A DNA stretch of 20,259 nt, taken from assembly GCA_024654105.1 (NCBI GenBank), contig JANLID010000068.1:1-20259 (forward strand). The letters run 5' to 3'. This DNA is from Gallionella sp. GTDB taxonomy: Bacteria > Pseudomonadota > Gammaproteobacteria > Burkholderiales > Gallionellaceae. The notes below the pieces were generated by a model. That model was not told the origin of the DNA. It searched no databases and saw only the letters and a program-made list of their open reading frames with translations. A program made the translations under genes and the position numbers. Below are positions 8,012 through 15,835 of the stretch, piece by piece. The first letter of the stretch is position 1. Each line of letters opens with the position of its first letter.

Positions 8012-8566
8012 ATGGGTTTAAGAAATACTGCGGATCGATATGGGTCGCTTTCCATCGGAATCCACTGGTTGATGCTGCTGCTGTTCGTTGCGGTATATGC
8101 CTTCATCGAGCTGCGCGAAATCTACCCCAAGGAGAGTGACCCGCGCGAGGCGCTGAAAGCTTGGCACTTCATGTTCGGCATGCTGGTTTTCGTGCTGGTC
8201 TGGCCGCGTTTGGCCGCGCGCTTTTCCGGGTCTGCACCGGTGATCCGGCCGGAACCGGCGGGCTGGATGCAGTTGGCCGCCAAGCTGGGGCATCTGGCGC
8301 TGTATGCGCTGATGATAATCATGCCGTTGACCGGTTGGCTGGAGCTCAGCGCAGCCGGAAAGCCGATCCCGTTCTTCGGCCTGGAACTCCCGGCGCTGAT
8401 CGGCGAAAACAAGGAGCTTGCAAAGCAGCTCAAGGAACTGCATGAAACCATCGGCACCGCAGGCTATTACCTGATCGGCCTGCATGTGGCGGCGGCCTTG
8501 TATCATCACCTGGTCAAGCACGACAACACCATGACCCGGATGCTCCCCGAACGGCGTCAGGCATAA
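8012..8566 (+). CDS. Cytochrome b561 family protein
   Basis: This inner-membrane di-haem b cytochrome has four membrane helices and 184 residues, which is typical of the CybB family. Candidate haem ligands are His18 (GIHW), His52 (AWHF), His144 (ELHE) and His158 (GLHVAAALYHH). The 34- and 14-residue spacings between ligand pairs match those of E. coli cytochrome b561 as I recall it. AAGGGG lies seven bases before ATG 8012, and ATG 8009 is also possible. It likely moves electrons from the quinol pool, possibly to superoxide as proposed for E. coli CybB. The partner is unknown. It follows trhP by 34 bases and may be cotranscribed. Confidence 0.92.
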   Translation: MGLRNTADRYGSLSIGIHWLMLLLFVAVYAFIELREIYPKESDPREALKAWHFMFGMLVFVLVWPRLAARFSGSAPVIRPEPAGWMQLAAKLGHLALYALMIIMPLTGWLELSAAGKPIPFFGLELPALIGENKELAKQLKELHETIGTAGYYLIGLHVAAALYHHLVKHDNTMTRMLPERRQA

Positions 8567-8674
8567 AGGCGGGAGCGACGGCAAATCGTGCTATGCAACT
8601 CGCCTCCACTTTGCAGCCAGTCACGAACATAATCTTTATCTCAGCCAGCAATAGCCGCAGACCAGCCCATTGAG

Positions 8675-8694
8675 TATACAAGATTGTGTATAAT
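8675..8694 (+). promoter_or_regulatory. Toxin-antitoxin promoter -10 box with overlapping operator palindrome
   Basis: TATACA (8675-8680) and TGTATA (8687-8692) form a perfect 6-bp inverted repeat with six bases between. The right half overlaps a perfect TATAAT (8689-8694). This is the expected place for binding by the antitoxin's helix-turn-helix domain and for autorepression. No good -35 box is visible. The toxin ATG begins only five bases after the -10 box. Confidence 0.65.
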
Positions 8695-8699
8695 TTACC

Positions 8700-9038
8700 A
8701 TGCACAAACAACCCAAACCGGTTGAGTTCCTCGGCAGCGCATTGAACGACCTGCGCGACTTTCCGCTATCTGCCCGCCGTGAAGCCGGGTATCAGATTGA
8801 CAAGATACAACACGGCGAAGAACCGGACGACTGGAAGCCGATGAAAACCATCGGTGCGGGCACACAGGAAATCCGGGTTCAGGATGAAGCAGGCGCGTTT
8901 CGCGTGATCTGCATTGCCAAATTCAAGGATGCAGTCTATGTGCTGCACTGCTTCCAGAAGAAAACACAAAGGACTTCCGCGCAAGACATTGCGCTGGCAA
9001 GCAAACGGTATAACGAACTCATGCGAGGCGCGAAATGA
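8700..9038 (+). CDS. Type II toxin, RelE/ParE superfamily (Gp49/HigB-like)
   Basis: The 112-residue protein matches the phage-derived Gp49-like branch of RelE/HigB toxins, which are ribosome-dependent mRNA endonucleases. Family features seen are the N-terminal KPVEFLGSALNDLRDFP, AGYQIDKIQHGEEPDDWKPMKTIG, the strand-core QEIRV with Arg59, FRVICIAKF, and VYVLHCFQKKTQ with Phe85 and lysines 87/88. The gene precedes its antitoxin, as in higBA, and overlaps it by four bases (ATGA). No Shine-Dalgarno sequence precedes the ATG. With a -10 box ending at 8694, the mRNA may be leaderless, which would keep toxin output low. Activity is inferred. Confidence 0.88.
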   Translation: MHKQPKPVEFLGSALNDLRDFPLSARREAGYQIDKIQHGEEPDDWKPMKTIGAGTQEIRVQDEAGAFRVICIAKFKDAVYVLHCFQKKTQRTSAQDIALASKRYNELMRGAK

Positions 9039-9316
9039 GCAAACAACGATTCAAAAGTGTGTGGGACGCCATCGAAGACACGCCCGGCGATGCGGCCAAT
9101 ATGAAAGCGCGCGCCGAATTGATGCGCGCCATCACCGAATATATCCGCAGCAGCGGCATGACCCAGGCCGAAGCCGCCAAAAATCTCGGCGTCACCCAGC
9201 CCCGCATCTCCGATCTGATGCGCGGCAAAATCGACGTATTCTCGATCGATACGCTGGTCAATATGCTGGCGGCAGCGGAGATTCGGTTGGAGATGCGGTT
9301 GAAGAAGGCGGCGTGA
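9035..9316 (+). CDS. Type II antitoxin, XRE-family helix-turn-helix (HigA-like)
   Basis: The 93-residue DNA-binding protein has an XRE helix-turn-helix at about 36-70 (SGMTQAEAAKNLGVTQPRIS, then DLMRGKIDVFSIDTLVNML). The family neutralises the cognate toxin and represses the shared promoter. GAGG lies about seven bases before the ATG, a better site than the toxin has, so more antitoxin than toxin should be made. The start codon overlaps the end of the toxin gene. The likely operator is the palindrome at 8675-8692. The stop codon lies about ten bases before a trhP-like 3' remnant. Confidence 0.9.
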   Translation: MSKQRFKSVWDAIEDTPGDAANMKARAELMRAITEYIRSSGMTQAEAAKNLGVTQPRISDLMRGKIDVFSIDTLVNMLAAAEIRLEMRLKKAA

Positions 9317-9325
9317 TATGCAACT

Positions 9326-9418
9326 CAAAACGAATCACTCACCGTCGCATCCGGCAGCGGGCACCGCGTACAGATATTGGAAGAAGGTTCTTATGACAAG
9401 AGTGCCTTTCGGCTATAA
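9326..9418 (+). pseudogene. Remnant of a second trhP (yegQ) 3' end
   Basis: In one frame this reads QNESLTVASGSGHRVQILEE and then GSYDKSAFRL before TAA at 9416. It lines up with the C terminus of the intact trhP 1.4 kb upstream (ALKVAPGSGHRVQIPLQGEL and then EKGMVARFL). Over 32 bases (9344-9375) the DNA differs at six positions. Only about 30 codons are left, with no start codon or ribosome site. It lies directly after the toxin-antitoxin pair and is probably the scar of a duplication or an allele exchange. Confidence 0.7.
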
Positions 9419-9441
9419 CGCAAATTAGAAGCACAGCCACC

Positions 9442-9888
9442 ATGATCCTCTCCACACTCTCCCAATCAGACCGCTACACCGCACTGCATCCGCTGTTCCC
9501 GCGTGCGTTCGAATACATCCGCAACACCGACCTGCTGTCGCTGGCGCCGGGGCGTTACCCCATCGTCGGCGAACAACTCTTCGTTATTGTGGAAAGTGTT
9601 TCAGGACGTGCGCGCGAAGCGGCGAAGCTGGAATGCCACCGGCGTTACATCGACATCCAACTGGTGCTGGACGGGGTGGACGAGATGGGCTGGAAGGCGC
9701 TGGCGGATTGCGTTGATCCGGTGACCGATTACAACGCGGAGAAAGACATCCGGTTTTTCCACGACACGCCCACGACATGGATCGCCATACCGTCAGGCGC
9801 ATTTTGTATTTTTTTCCCCGAAGATGCACATGCGCCACTGGTTTCCACTGGCCACATCCGCAAGGCGATCTTCAAGATCGTGGTGTAG
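9442..9888 (+). CDS. YhcH/YjgK/YiaL family cupin-like protein
   Basis: The 148-residue protein belongs to the YhcH/YjgK/YiaL family (DUF386, also called beta-galactosidase subunit beta), single-domain beta-barrel proteins linked to sugar or sialic acid metabolism. Family motifs are ECHRRYIDIQLVLDGVDEMG (64-83, with Glu64, His66 and Asp71) and IPSGAFCIFFPEDAHAP (116-132, with His130), which are probable metal or ligand contacts. No clear Shine-Dalgarno sequence precedes ATG 9442. No sugar-catabolic genes are nearby, so the substrate cannot be inferred. The 180-bp gap after it, before sspA, holds no structure I can name. Confidence 0.88.
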   Translation: MILSTLSQSDRYTALHPLFPRAFEYIRNTDLLSLAPGRYPIVGEQLFVIVESVSGRAREAAKLECHRRYIDIQLVLDGVDEMGWKALADCVDPVTDYNAEKDIRFFHDTPTTWIAIPSGAFCIFFPEDAHAPLVSTGHIRKAIFKIVV

Positions 9889-10068
9889 TTCCTGTTCGAT
9901 AGACCCCGTGGAACCAAAGGAATCTGGAGGGATTTTCACTAACCTGTTGAATTTGGTGGGTCGATTGTGGTAGCTTTCCAACTGTTTTGCCAAATGCCAT
10001 TGTGGCGGAGTTGCCAGTTCCACCTTTTGGTTTCCCGTTTAGCTTATTTTTGACTGCAGGTTCTTCTT

Positions 10069-10665
10069 ATGATGCGACTTTATTCGGGCACGACGTGCCC
10101 ATACTCCCACCGTTGCCGGATTGTGCTGTATGAAAAAGGCATGGATTTTGAGGTTATCGATATAGATTTGATGAGCCGCGCCGAGGATATCGCAGCGATC
10201 AATCCATACAACAAAGTACCGGTACTGATCGAACGCGACTTGGTCCTGTATGAGCCCAATATCATCAACGAATACATTGATGAGCGCTTCCCGCACCCGC
10301 AACTGATGCCGCCGGATCCCGTCATGCGCGGGCGTGCCCGTCTGTTCCTGCACCGCTTCGAACAGGAACTTTACAGCCAGGTGGATGCGATAGAGCAAGG
10401 CGGCAAGACCGCTGACCAGGCACGATCCATCATCCGCGACAATCTGACTCAACTCGCGCAGATATTGACCAAGCAGAAGTTTTTGCTGGGCGATGAGTTT
10501 TCCATGCTGGATGTGGCGATTGCGCCATTGTTGTGGCGGCTTGAGCACTATGGCATTCAAATGGGCAAGGATGCTGCGCCGCTGATGAAATATGCCGAAC
10601 GGCTGTTTTCCCGTCAGGGCTTTATCGATGCGCTGACTCCATCCGAAAGAGCGATGCGCAAATAA
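10069..10665 (+). CDS. sspA: Stringent starvation protein A (GST-fold RNA polymerase-associated protein)
   Basis: SspA binds RNA polymerase and adjusts transcription during starvation and acid stress. It has a glutathione-transferase fold without transferase activity. The 198 residues include the N-terminal thioredoxin-like part (LYSGTTCPYSHRCRIVLYEK, NPYNKVPVL, LYEPNIINEYIDERFPHP) and an all-helical C-terminal part ending DALTPSERAMRK. Tandem ATGs (10069, 10072) follow an AGG about ten bases upstream, so the exact start is uncertain by one codon. The stop codon shares its final A with the sspB start, a tight two-gene operon found in many beta- and gammaproteobacteria. Confidence 0.95.
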   Translation: MMRLYSGTTCPYSHRCRIVLYEKGMDFEVIDIDLMSRAEDIAAINPYNKVPVLIERDLVLYEPNIINEYIDERFPHPQLMPPDPVMRGRARLFLHRFEQELYSQVDAIEQGGKTADQARSIIRDNLTQLAQILTKQKFLLGDEFSMLDVAIAPLLWRLEHYGIQMGKDAAPLMKYAERLFSRQGFIDALTPSERAMRK

Positions 10666-11063
10666 TGAGCGACTTGTCCACGCGCCCATACCTGATCCGC
10701 GCGATTTACGAATGGTGCGTAGATAGCGGCTTGACCCCCTATCTGGCGGTACGGGTCGATGAGCAAACCGAGGTGCCGCCCGCTTTTGTGAAAGACGGCG
10801 AAATTGTGCTGAACCTCAGTGCGAGCGCGGTGCGCAATCTGGAAATGGGCAACGAGATGATTACCTGCAACGGGCGCTTCGGCGGTGCGCCATTCGACGT
10901 CATGGTGCCCGTCGTCGCAGTGATCGGGATATTTGCCAAGGAAACCGGTCAGGGTCTGGTGTTTCAGGGTGGCGGTCCGCAACAAACGCCGCCGACCGCA
11001 AACGGCGGCAATGGGGAGCATAAACCGGCGTCGCGCAAACCGCATTTGAAGATTGTGAAATAA
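10665..11063 (+). CDS. sspB: ClpXP protease specificity-enhancing factor
   Basis: SspB tethers ssrA-tagged proteins to the ClpXP protease and so speeds removal of stalled translation products. The 132-residue protein begins with the family pattern TRPYLIRAIYEWCVDSGLTP and carries LNLSASAVRNLEMGNEMITC and RFGGAPFDVMVPVVAVIGIF. A flexible Gly/Pro/Asn-rich linker (about 103-124) leads to the C-terminal HLKIVK, which resembles the ClpX-docking tail (LRVVK in E. coli). It overlaps sspA by one base and ends in two terminators. Confidence 0.95.
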   Translation: MSDLSTRPYLIRAIYEWCVDSGLTPYLAVRVDEQTEVPPAFVKDGEIVLNLSASAVRNLEMGNEMITCNGRFGGAPFDVMVPVVAVIGIFAKETGQGLVFQGGGPQQTPPTANGGNGEHKPASRKPHLKIVK

Positions 11064-11080
11064 AGCCCGCCTCGGGTTTT
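11062..11080 (+). terminator. Intrinsic terminator of sspAB
   Basis: AAAGCCCG (11062-11069) pairs with CGGGTTTT (11073-11080), with one G-T wobble and a 3-base loop. It starts inside the sspB stop codon and ends in four Ts. Confidence 0.6.
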
Positions 11081-11087
11081 AGCCAAA

Positions 11088-11116
11088 AGAAAAGCCGCAG
11101 GAACTGCGGCTTTTCT
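11088..11116. terminator. Bidirectional terminator between sspB and rpoH
   Basis: A perfect 13-bp stem (11088-11100 with 11104-11116) surrounds a 3-base loop. Read on the minus strand it ends TTTTCTTTT, a good U tract for rpoH. On the plus strand the Ts are inside the stem, giving a backup stop for sspAB. The two operons converge here. Confidence 0.85.
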
Positions 11117-11134
11117 GTTCTATCGACATGCGAA

Positions 11135-11995
11135 TCAGGCGGCGGACAAGGCCAGCGCCGAGTGCATCTTCCCCAGTGCTTTCTGCTCGATTTGACGGAT
11201 GCGTTCGGCTGACACCTTGAATTCGTCCGCCAGTTCATGCAGCGTCATCGTTTCGCCTTCATGCAGCCAGCGTGCTTCAATGATGCGGCGGCTGCGTTCA
11301 TCCAGCCCGCCCAAGGCGTTCTCCAAACCAGAGGTTTGCAAGCGCTCACGCTCTGCCGTTTCCAGAATATAAGACGGCTCATATTCCTCGTTGTCGGCCA
11401 GATAATGAATCGGCGCATAGCTCTCGCTGTCGTCGTTGCCACTCGGCTCCAGCGCGACTTCATGTCCGGCAAAACGTGCCTCCATTTCCACTACATCGTG
11501 TTTGCTGACATTAAGCTGTTGGGCAATTTCACTGATCTGCTGCGGCTTGAGCGGCTCCAATCCCTGCTTCATGCTGCGCAGGTTGAAAAATAGCTTGCGC
11601 TGCGCCTTGGTGGTGGCGATCTTCACCATCCTCCAGTTGCGCACCACGAACTCGTGAATTTCGGCGCGTATCCAGTGCAGCGCGAATGACACCAGCCGTA
11701 CACCGCGATCCGGGTCATAGCGTTTCACCGCTTTCATCAGGCCAATGTTGCCCTCCTGAATCAAATCGGCCTGTGGCAGCCCGTAACCGGCATAGCCGCG
11801 CGCCACGCTGACCACCACACGCAAATGAGAAAGCACCAGCTCACGCGCGGCACCCAAGTCATCCTCAGTCTTGAACCGTCTTGCCAAGGCAAGCTCTTCT
11901 TCCTGGGAAAGAATGGGAAAGCGATTTACCGTTTGTATGTACCCCTCCAGACTGCCAACGGCAGACGGTACGGGAAAGCTCATGGCAGCATTCAT
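11135..11995 (-). CDS. rpoH: RNA polymerase sigma-32 (heat shock sigma factor)
   Basis: RpoH directs RNA polymerase to heat-shock promoters. The 286-residue protein has the RpoH-specific box QRKLFFNLR at 132-140, which separates it from other sigma-70 family members. Sigma region 2 is seen in LVLSHLRVVVSVARGYAGYG, LPQADLIQEGNIGLMKAV and RYDPDRGVRLVSFALHWIRA, and region 4 at the C terminus (MTLHELADEFKVSAERIRQI). I chose ATG 11995 because AAGGAG lies eight bases upstream and the protein then begins in the usual way. An upstream in-frame ATG at 12118 would translate through the promoter and CIRCE site and is rejected. Control by HrcA is indicated by the upstream palindrome. Confidence 0.96.
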   Translation of the reverse strand: MNAAMSFPVPSAVGSLEGYIQTVNRFPILSQEEELALARRFKTEDDLGAARELVLSHLRVVVSVARGYAGYGLPQADLIQEGNIGLMKAVKRYDPDRGVRLVSFALHWIRAEIHEFVVRNWRMVKIATTKAQRKLFFNLRSMKQGLEPLKPQQISEIAQQLNVSKHDVVEMEARFAGHEVALEPSGNDDSESYAPIHYLADNEEYEPSYILETAERERLQTSGLENALGGLDERSRRIIEARWLHEGETMTLHELADEFKVSAERIRQIEQKALGKMHSALALSAA

Positions 11996-12015
11996 AGTAT
12001 TTTCTCCTTTTTTGA

Positions 12016-12045
12016 ATTCTAGCACTCGGCGGGTTGGAGTGCCAG
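12016..12045 (-). promoter_or_regulatory. CIRCE element (HrcA operator) over the rpoH promoter
   Basis: CTAGCACTC (12019-12027) and GAGTGCCAG (12037-12045) are separated by exactly nine bases. The CIRCE consensus is TTAGCACTC-N9-GAGTGCTAA, and the arms match it at 8/9 and 7/9. On the minus strand the palindrome covers a fair sigma-70 promoter: CTGGCA, 18 bases, TAGAAT (12021-12016). HrcA bound here should block rpoH transcription. The match is direct; the regulation is inferred. Confidence 0.8.
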
Positions 12046-12206
12046 GAGAAGTAAAGGTTCGAACCCGGAAAACCGCAGACTCATTCCAGCCAGGGTGCGC
12101 CAGAAAATACTTCATCAAATGCCCGCATGAATTGCAGGGTCGAAAATCCTTGCTTATCCGGTTAGCGCCAATTGAATTGACCCACTATGCGGATTTCCAG
12201 GCTTTC

Positions 12207-12815
12207 CTACCGCTTTTTTGCGGCAGGTGCGCGCACGCAACGCGAGACTTGTTTGGCGCTGGCTTGCAGATCGAATGCCTTGGGATCAAATTTGTCGCCC
12301 ACCCATTCCAGCATCTGTTCATGTTCCGGGTGGGCGGTGTCGGCCAGGGCGGCACACAATTCCGCATAACCCCACGGCCCGCCGCAATCCTCCGGCGGGC
12401 AGGCATTTTCGCCATCAATCAGGTGGACGGGCGGATCATCCGGGTTGGCATCCAGGCGTTTCTCGATGGTGATTTCATGCCACCAGTCGTCGCCGAAGTC
12501 ATACCAGTAGCGGAATTTTTTGTGGTTGGCGAGTATTTCGCCCAAACGGTGTTTGCTTTCGGGAAGTGCGGGTTCGCCGCCAAAGAAGTTGTCTTCCTTT
12601 GAGCTTGTGCCGATACGCTGGCGCCCGACCTCGAATTCGTGCAGGTGGCAATCTTCCCATCCCATCGCCGCCTGGATCACATGGTGCAATTGCAGAAAGG
12701 TCAGGTTGGCATTGACCAGCACACGTCGCCGTACAAGCGGTTTGACGTTCAACAGGGTGATGCGCAGTTGCAGCATTTGTTGCGGCGGGGTGTTTGCGGG
12801 AGTTTTGGCGGGCAT
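12207..12815 (-). CDS. Plasmid pRiA4b ORF-3 family protein
   Basis: The 202-residue protein matches the pRiA4b ORF-3 family, a domain found in plasmid, transposon and chromosomal genes with no settled biochemical role. Visible family motifs are LLNVKPLVRRRVLV near the N terminus, LHHVIQAAMGWEDCHLHEF (43-61), the acidic-aromatic YDFGDDWWHEI, and the cysteine-containing CPPEDCGGPWGY, a possible metal site. ATG 12815 has GGAG eight bases upstream. It points the same way as rpoH but lies about 210 bases from that start, with the rpoH promoter between, so it is probably a separate unit. No transposase is present nearby. Confidence 0.87.
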   Translation of the reverse strand: MPAKTPANTPPQQMLQLRITLLNVKPLVRRRVLVNANLTFLQLHHVIQAAMGWEDCHLHEFEVGRQRIGTSSKEDNFFGGEPALPESKHRLGEILANHKKFRYWYDFGDDWWHEITIEKRLDANPDDPPVHLIDGENACPPEDCGGPWGYAELCAALADTAHPEHEQMLEWVGDKFDPKAFDLQASAKQVSRCVRAPAAKKR

Positions 12816-12932
12816 CTTGTCATCTCCAATAGTTGCGTTTTTCTGAATGTAGAATTGTATTGATAAAAGTGAGCACGATACCAGCCTCGTCGTATTTCGT
12901 GCGCGCGTGGAGATTATTGGGTTTGCGCCGGG

Positions 12933-14900
<1,968 letters not shown>

Positions 14901-14903
14901 TGT

Positions 14904-14943
14904 GATGCTCCAGAAAATCAGGAAGCATCAGATGGATGCTTCC
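14904..14943 (-). promoter_or_regulatory. Alternative-pairing expression platform of the thiC riboswitch
   Basis: On the minus strand, GGAAGCATC (14943-14935, the 3' edge of the riboswitch) can pair perfectly with GATGCTTCC (14929-14921). The same GATGCTTCC can instead pair with GGAGCATC (14911-14904), which contains the thiC Shine-Dalgarno sequence. The two pairings exclude each other. The simplest reading is control of translation initiation; the model is inferred from base pairing. Confidence 0.6.
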
Positions 14944-15025
14944 CTTTGCGGCATTACCCGCACAGGTTCAAAGGGTATGTCTCACTTCGCTTTTTCAATA
15001 TTTGCGAAGACCCCCAGCGAAGAAT
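14935..15025 (-). promoter_or_regulatory. TPP riboswitch (thi box)
   Basis: The minus strand carries the conserved TPP-aptamer strings in order: GGGGG (15015-15011), the P3 stem CTTCGC/GCGAAG (15009-15004 with 14990-14985), GTGAGA, ACCCTTTGAACCTG (ending at 14963), GGGTAATGCC (14959-14950) and GCAAAGGGA (14949-14941). It lies directly before thiC, its most usual target. Thiamine pyrophosphate should turn thiC off. Confidence 0.93.
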
Positions 15026-15027
15026 GC

Positions 15028-15056
15028 AAGGTACTGGAAAGGCAGATGTAACGCAA
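15028..15056 (-). promoter_or_regulatory. Weak candidate promoter for thiC leader
   Basis: TTGCGT (15056-15051) and TACCTT (15033-15028) are separated by 17 bases just upstream of the aptamer. Each matches the consensus only at three of six positions, so this is a positional suggestion. Confidence 0.3.
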
Positions 15057-15162
15057 GCAGCAAACCATCAAAACGGCGCGGCATTTTCCGTGGCAAACCA
15101 GGGTGTTCAACCCGCCCTCCCCGATCGTTGCGCCCGGCGGTGCCGGTTCCATGATTGCGCCG

Positions 15163-15702
15163 CTAGTGCTCGGGCTGCTGACGGCCCATCAACCGGTCGA
15201 TGTAGGCAATCGAGACCGCAGAAACAATAAATGTCATGTGTATCAGGGTCTGCCACAACAGGGTTTTCTCTTCCATATTGGGCGCATTAATGAATGATTT
15301 CAGCAGATGAATGGAGGAAATTCCGATGATGGCCGTGCCGAGTTTCACTTTCAGCACGTTGGCATTGACGTGTGACAGCCACTCCGGCTCGTCCGGATGG
15401 CCTTCCAGATTAAGGCGTGATACGAAAGTTTCGTAGCCGCCAACGATGACCATGATGAGCAGGTTGGAAATCATCACCACGTCGATCAGTCCCAGCACGA
15501 TGAGCATGATGGCCTCTTCGGTGAGGCTCATGGTGCCCACGACCAGGTGCTCCAGCTCGACCATGAAGTGCACCACATAGACGCACTGGGCGATGATCAG
15601 GCCGAGATAAAGCGGCACTTGCAGCCAGCGGCTGCCGAAAAGGACGGTGGAGAGCACTTTACCGCGTTGCTCGGCGGGTGGGGCGTTGGAAGACAGGTTC
15701 AT
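15163..15702 (-). CDS. UPF0114 / YqhA-family membrane protein
   Basis: The 179-residue integral membrane protein matches the UPF0114 (TIGR00645, YqhA) family, whose function is unknown. Family features are FGSRWLQVPLYLGLIIAQ with a first membrane helix at about 25-49, a second region with GLIDVVMISNLLIMVIVGGY (71-90), and the cytosolic stretch FVSRLNLEGHPDEPEWLSHV. The strongly conserved KVKLGTAIIGISSIHLLKSF and a last helix before RLMGRQ follow. There is no obvious Shine-Dalgarno sequence before ATG 15702. It is divergent from glmU and separated from thiC by the thiC promoter and riboswitch, so it is probably its own transcript. Confidence 0.9.
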   Translation of the reverse strand: MNLSSNAPPAEQRGKVLSTVLFGSRWLQVPLYLGLIIAQCVYVVHFMVELEHLVVGTMSLTEEAIMLIVLGLIDVVMISNLLIMVIVGGYETFVSRLNLEGHPDEPEWLSHVNANVLKVKLGTAIIGISSIHLLKSFINAPNMEEKTLLWQTLIHMTFIVSAVSIAYIDRLMGRQQPEH

Positions 15703-15806
15703 GATGTCGGAATCGGGTAGTCAAAAAAATTTGCGCAATTTTAACGGATCGCCGCGAAATGCGGTGGCCTAAATCCCTGCTGCCCCCGCAGGCCGTCGCT
15801 TGTGTT

Positions 15807-15812
15807 TATAAT
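15807..15812 (+). promoter_or_regulatory. -10 box of the glmU promoter
   Basis: A perfect TATAAT lies in GTTTATAATC, 23 bases before the glmU ATG. No clear -35 box is seen. The GTTTATAATC string is the same as before the SAH riboswitch, suggesting a shared promoter style in this genome. Confidence 0.5.
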
Positions 15813-15835
15813 CAGGCATCTTCAGAAAGCAGAAT

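Noticed and set aside
9889..10068. A regulatory structure in the 180-bp gap before sspA
   Set aside because: Several short hairpins and TTGCCA-like strings occur, but none has a good spacing or pairing. I see nothing I can support.
11996..12118. A longer rpoH starting at ATG 12118
   Set aside because: The extra 41 residues would be translated from the CIRCE site and promoter, and the ATG at 11995 has a much better ribosome site.
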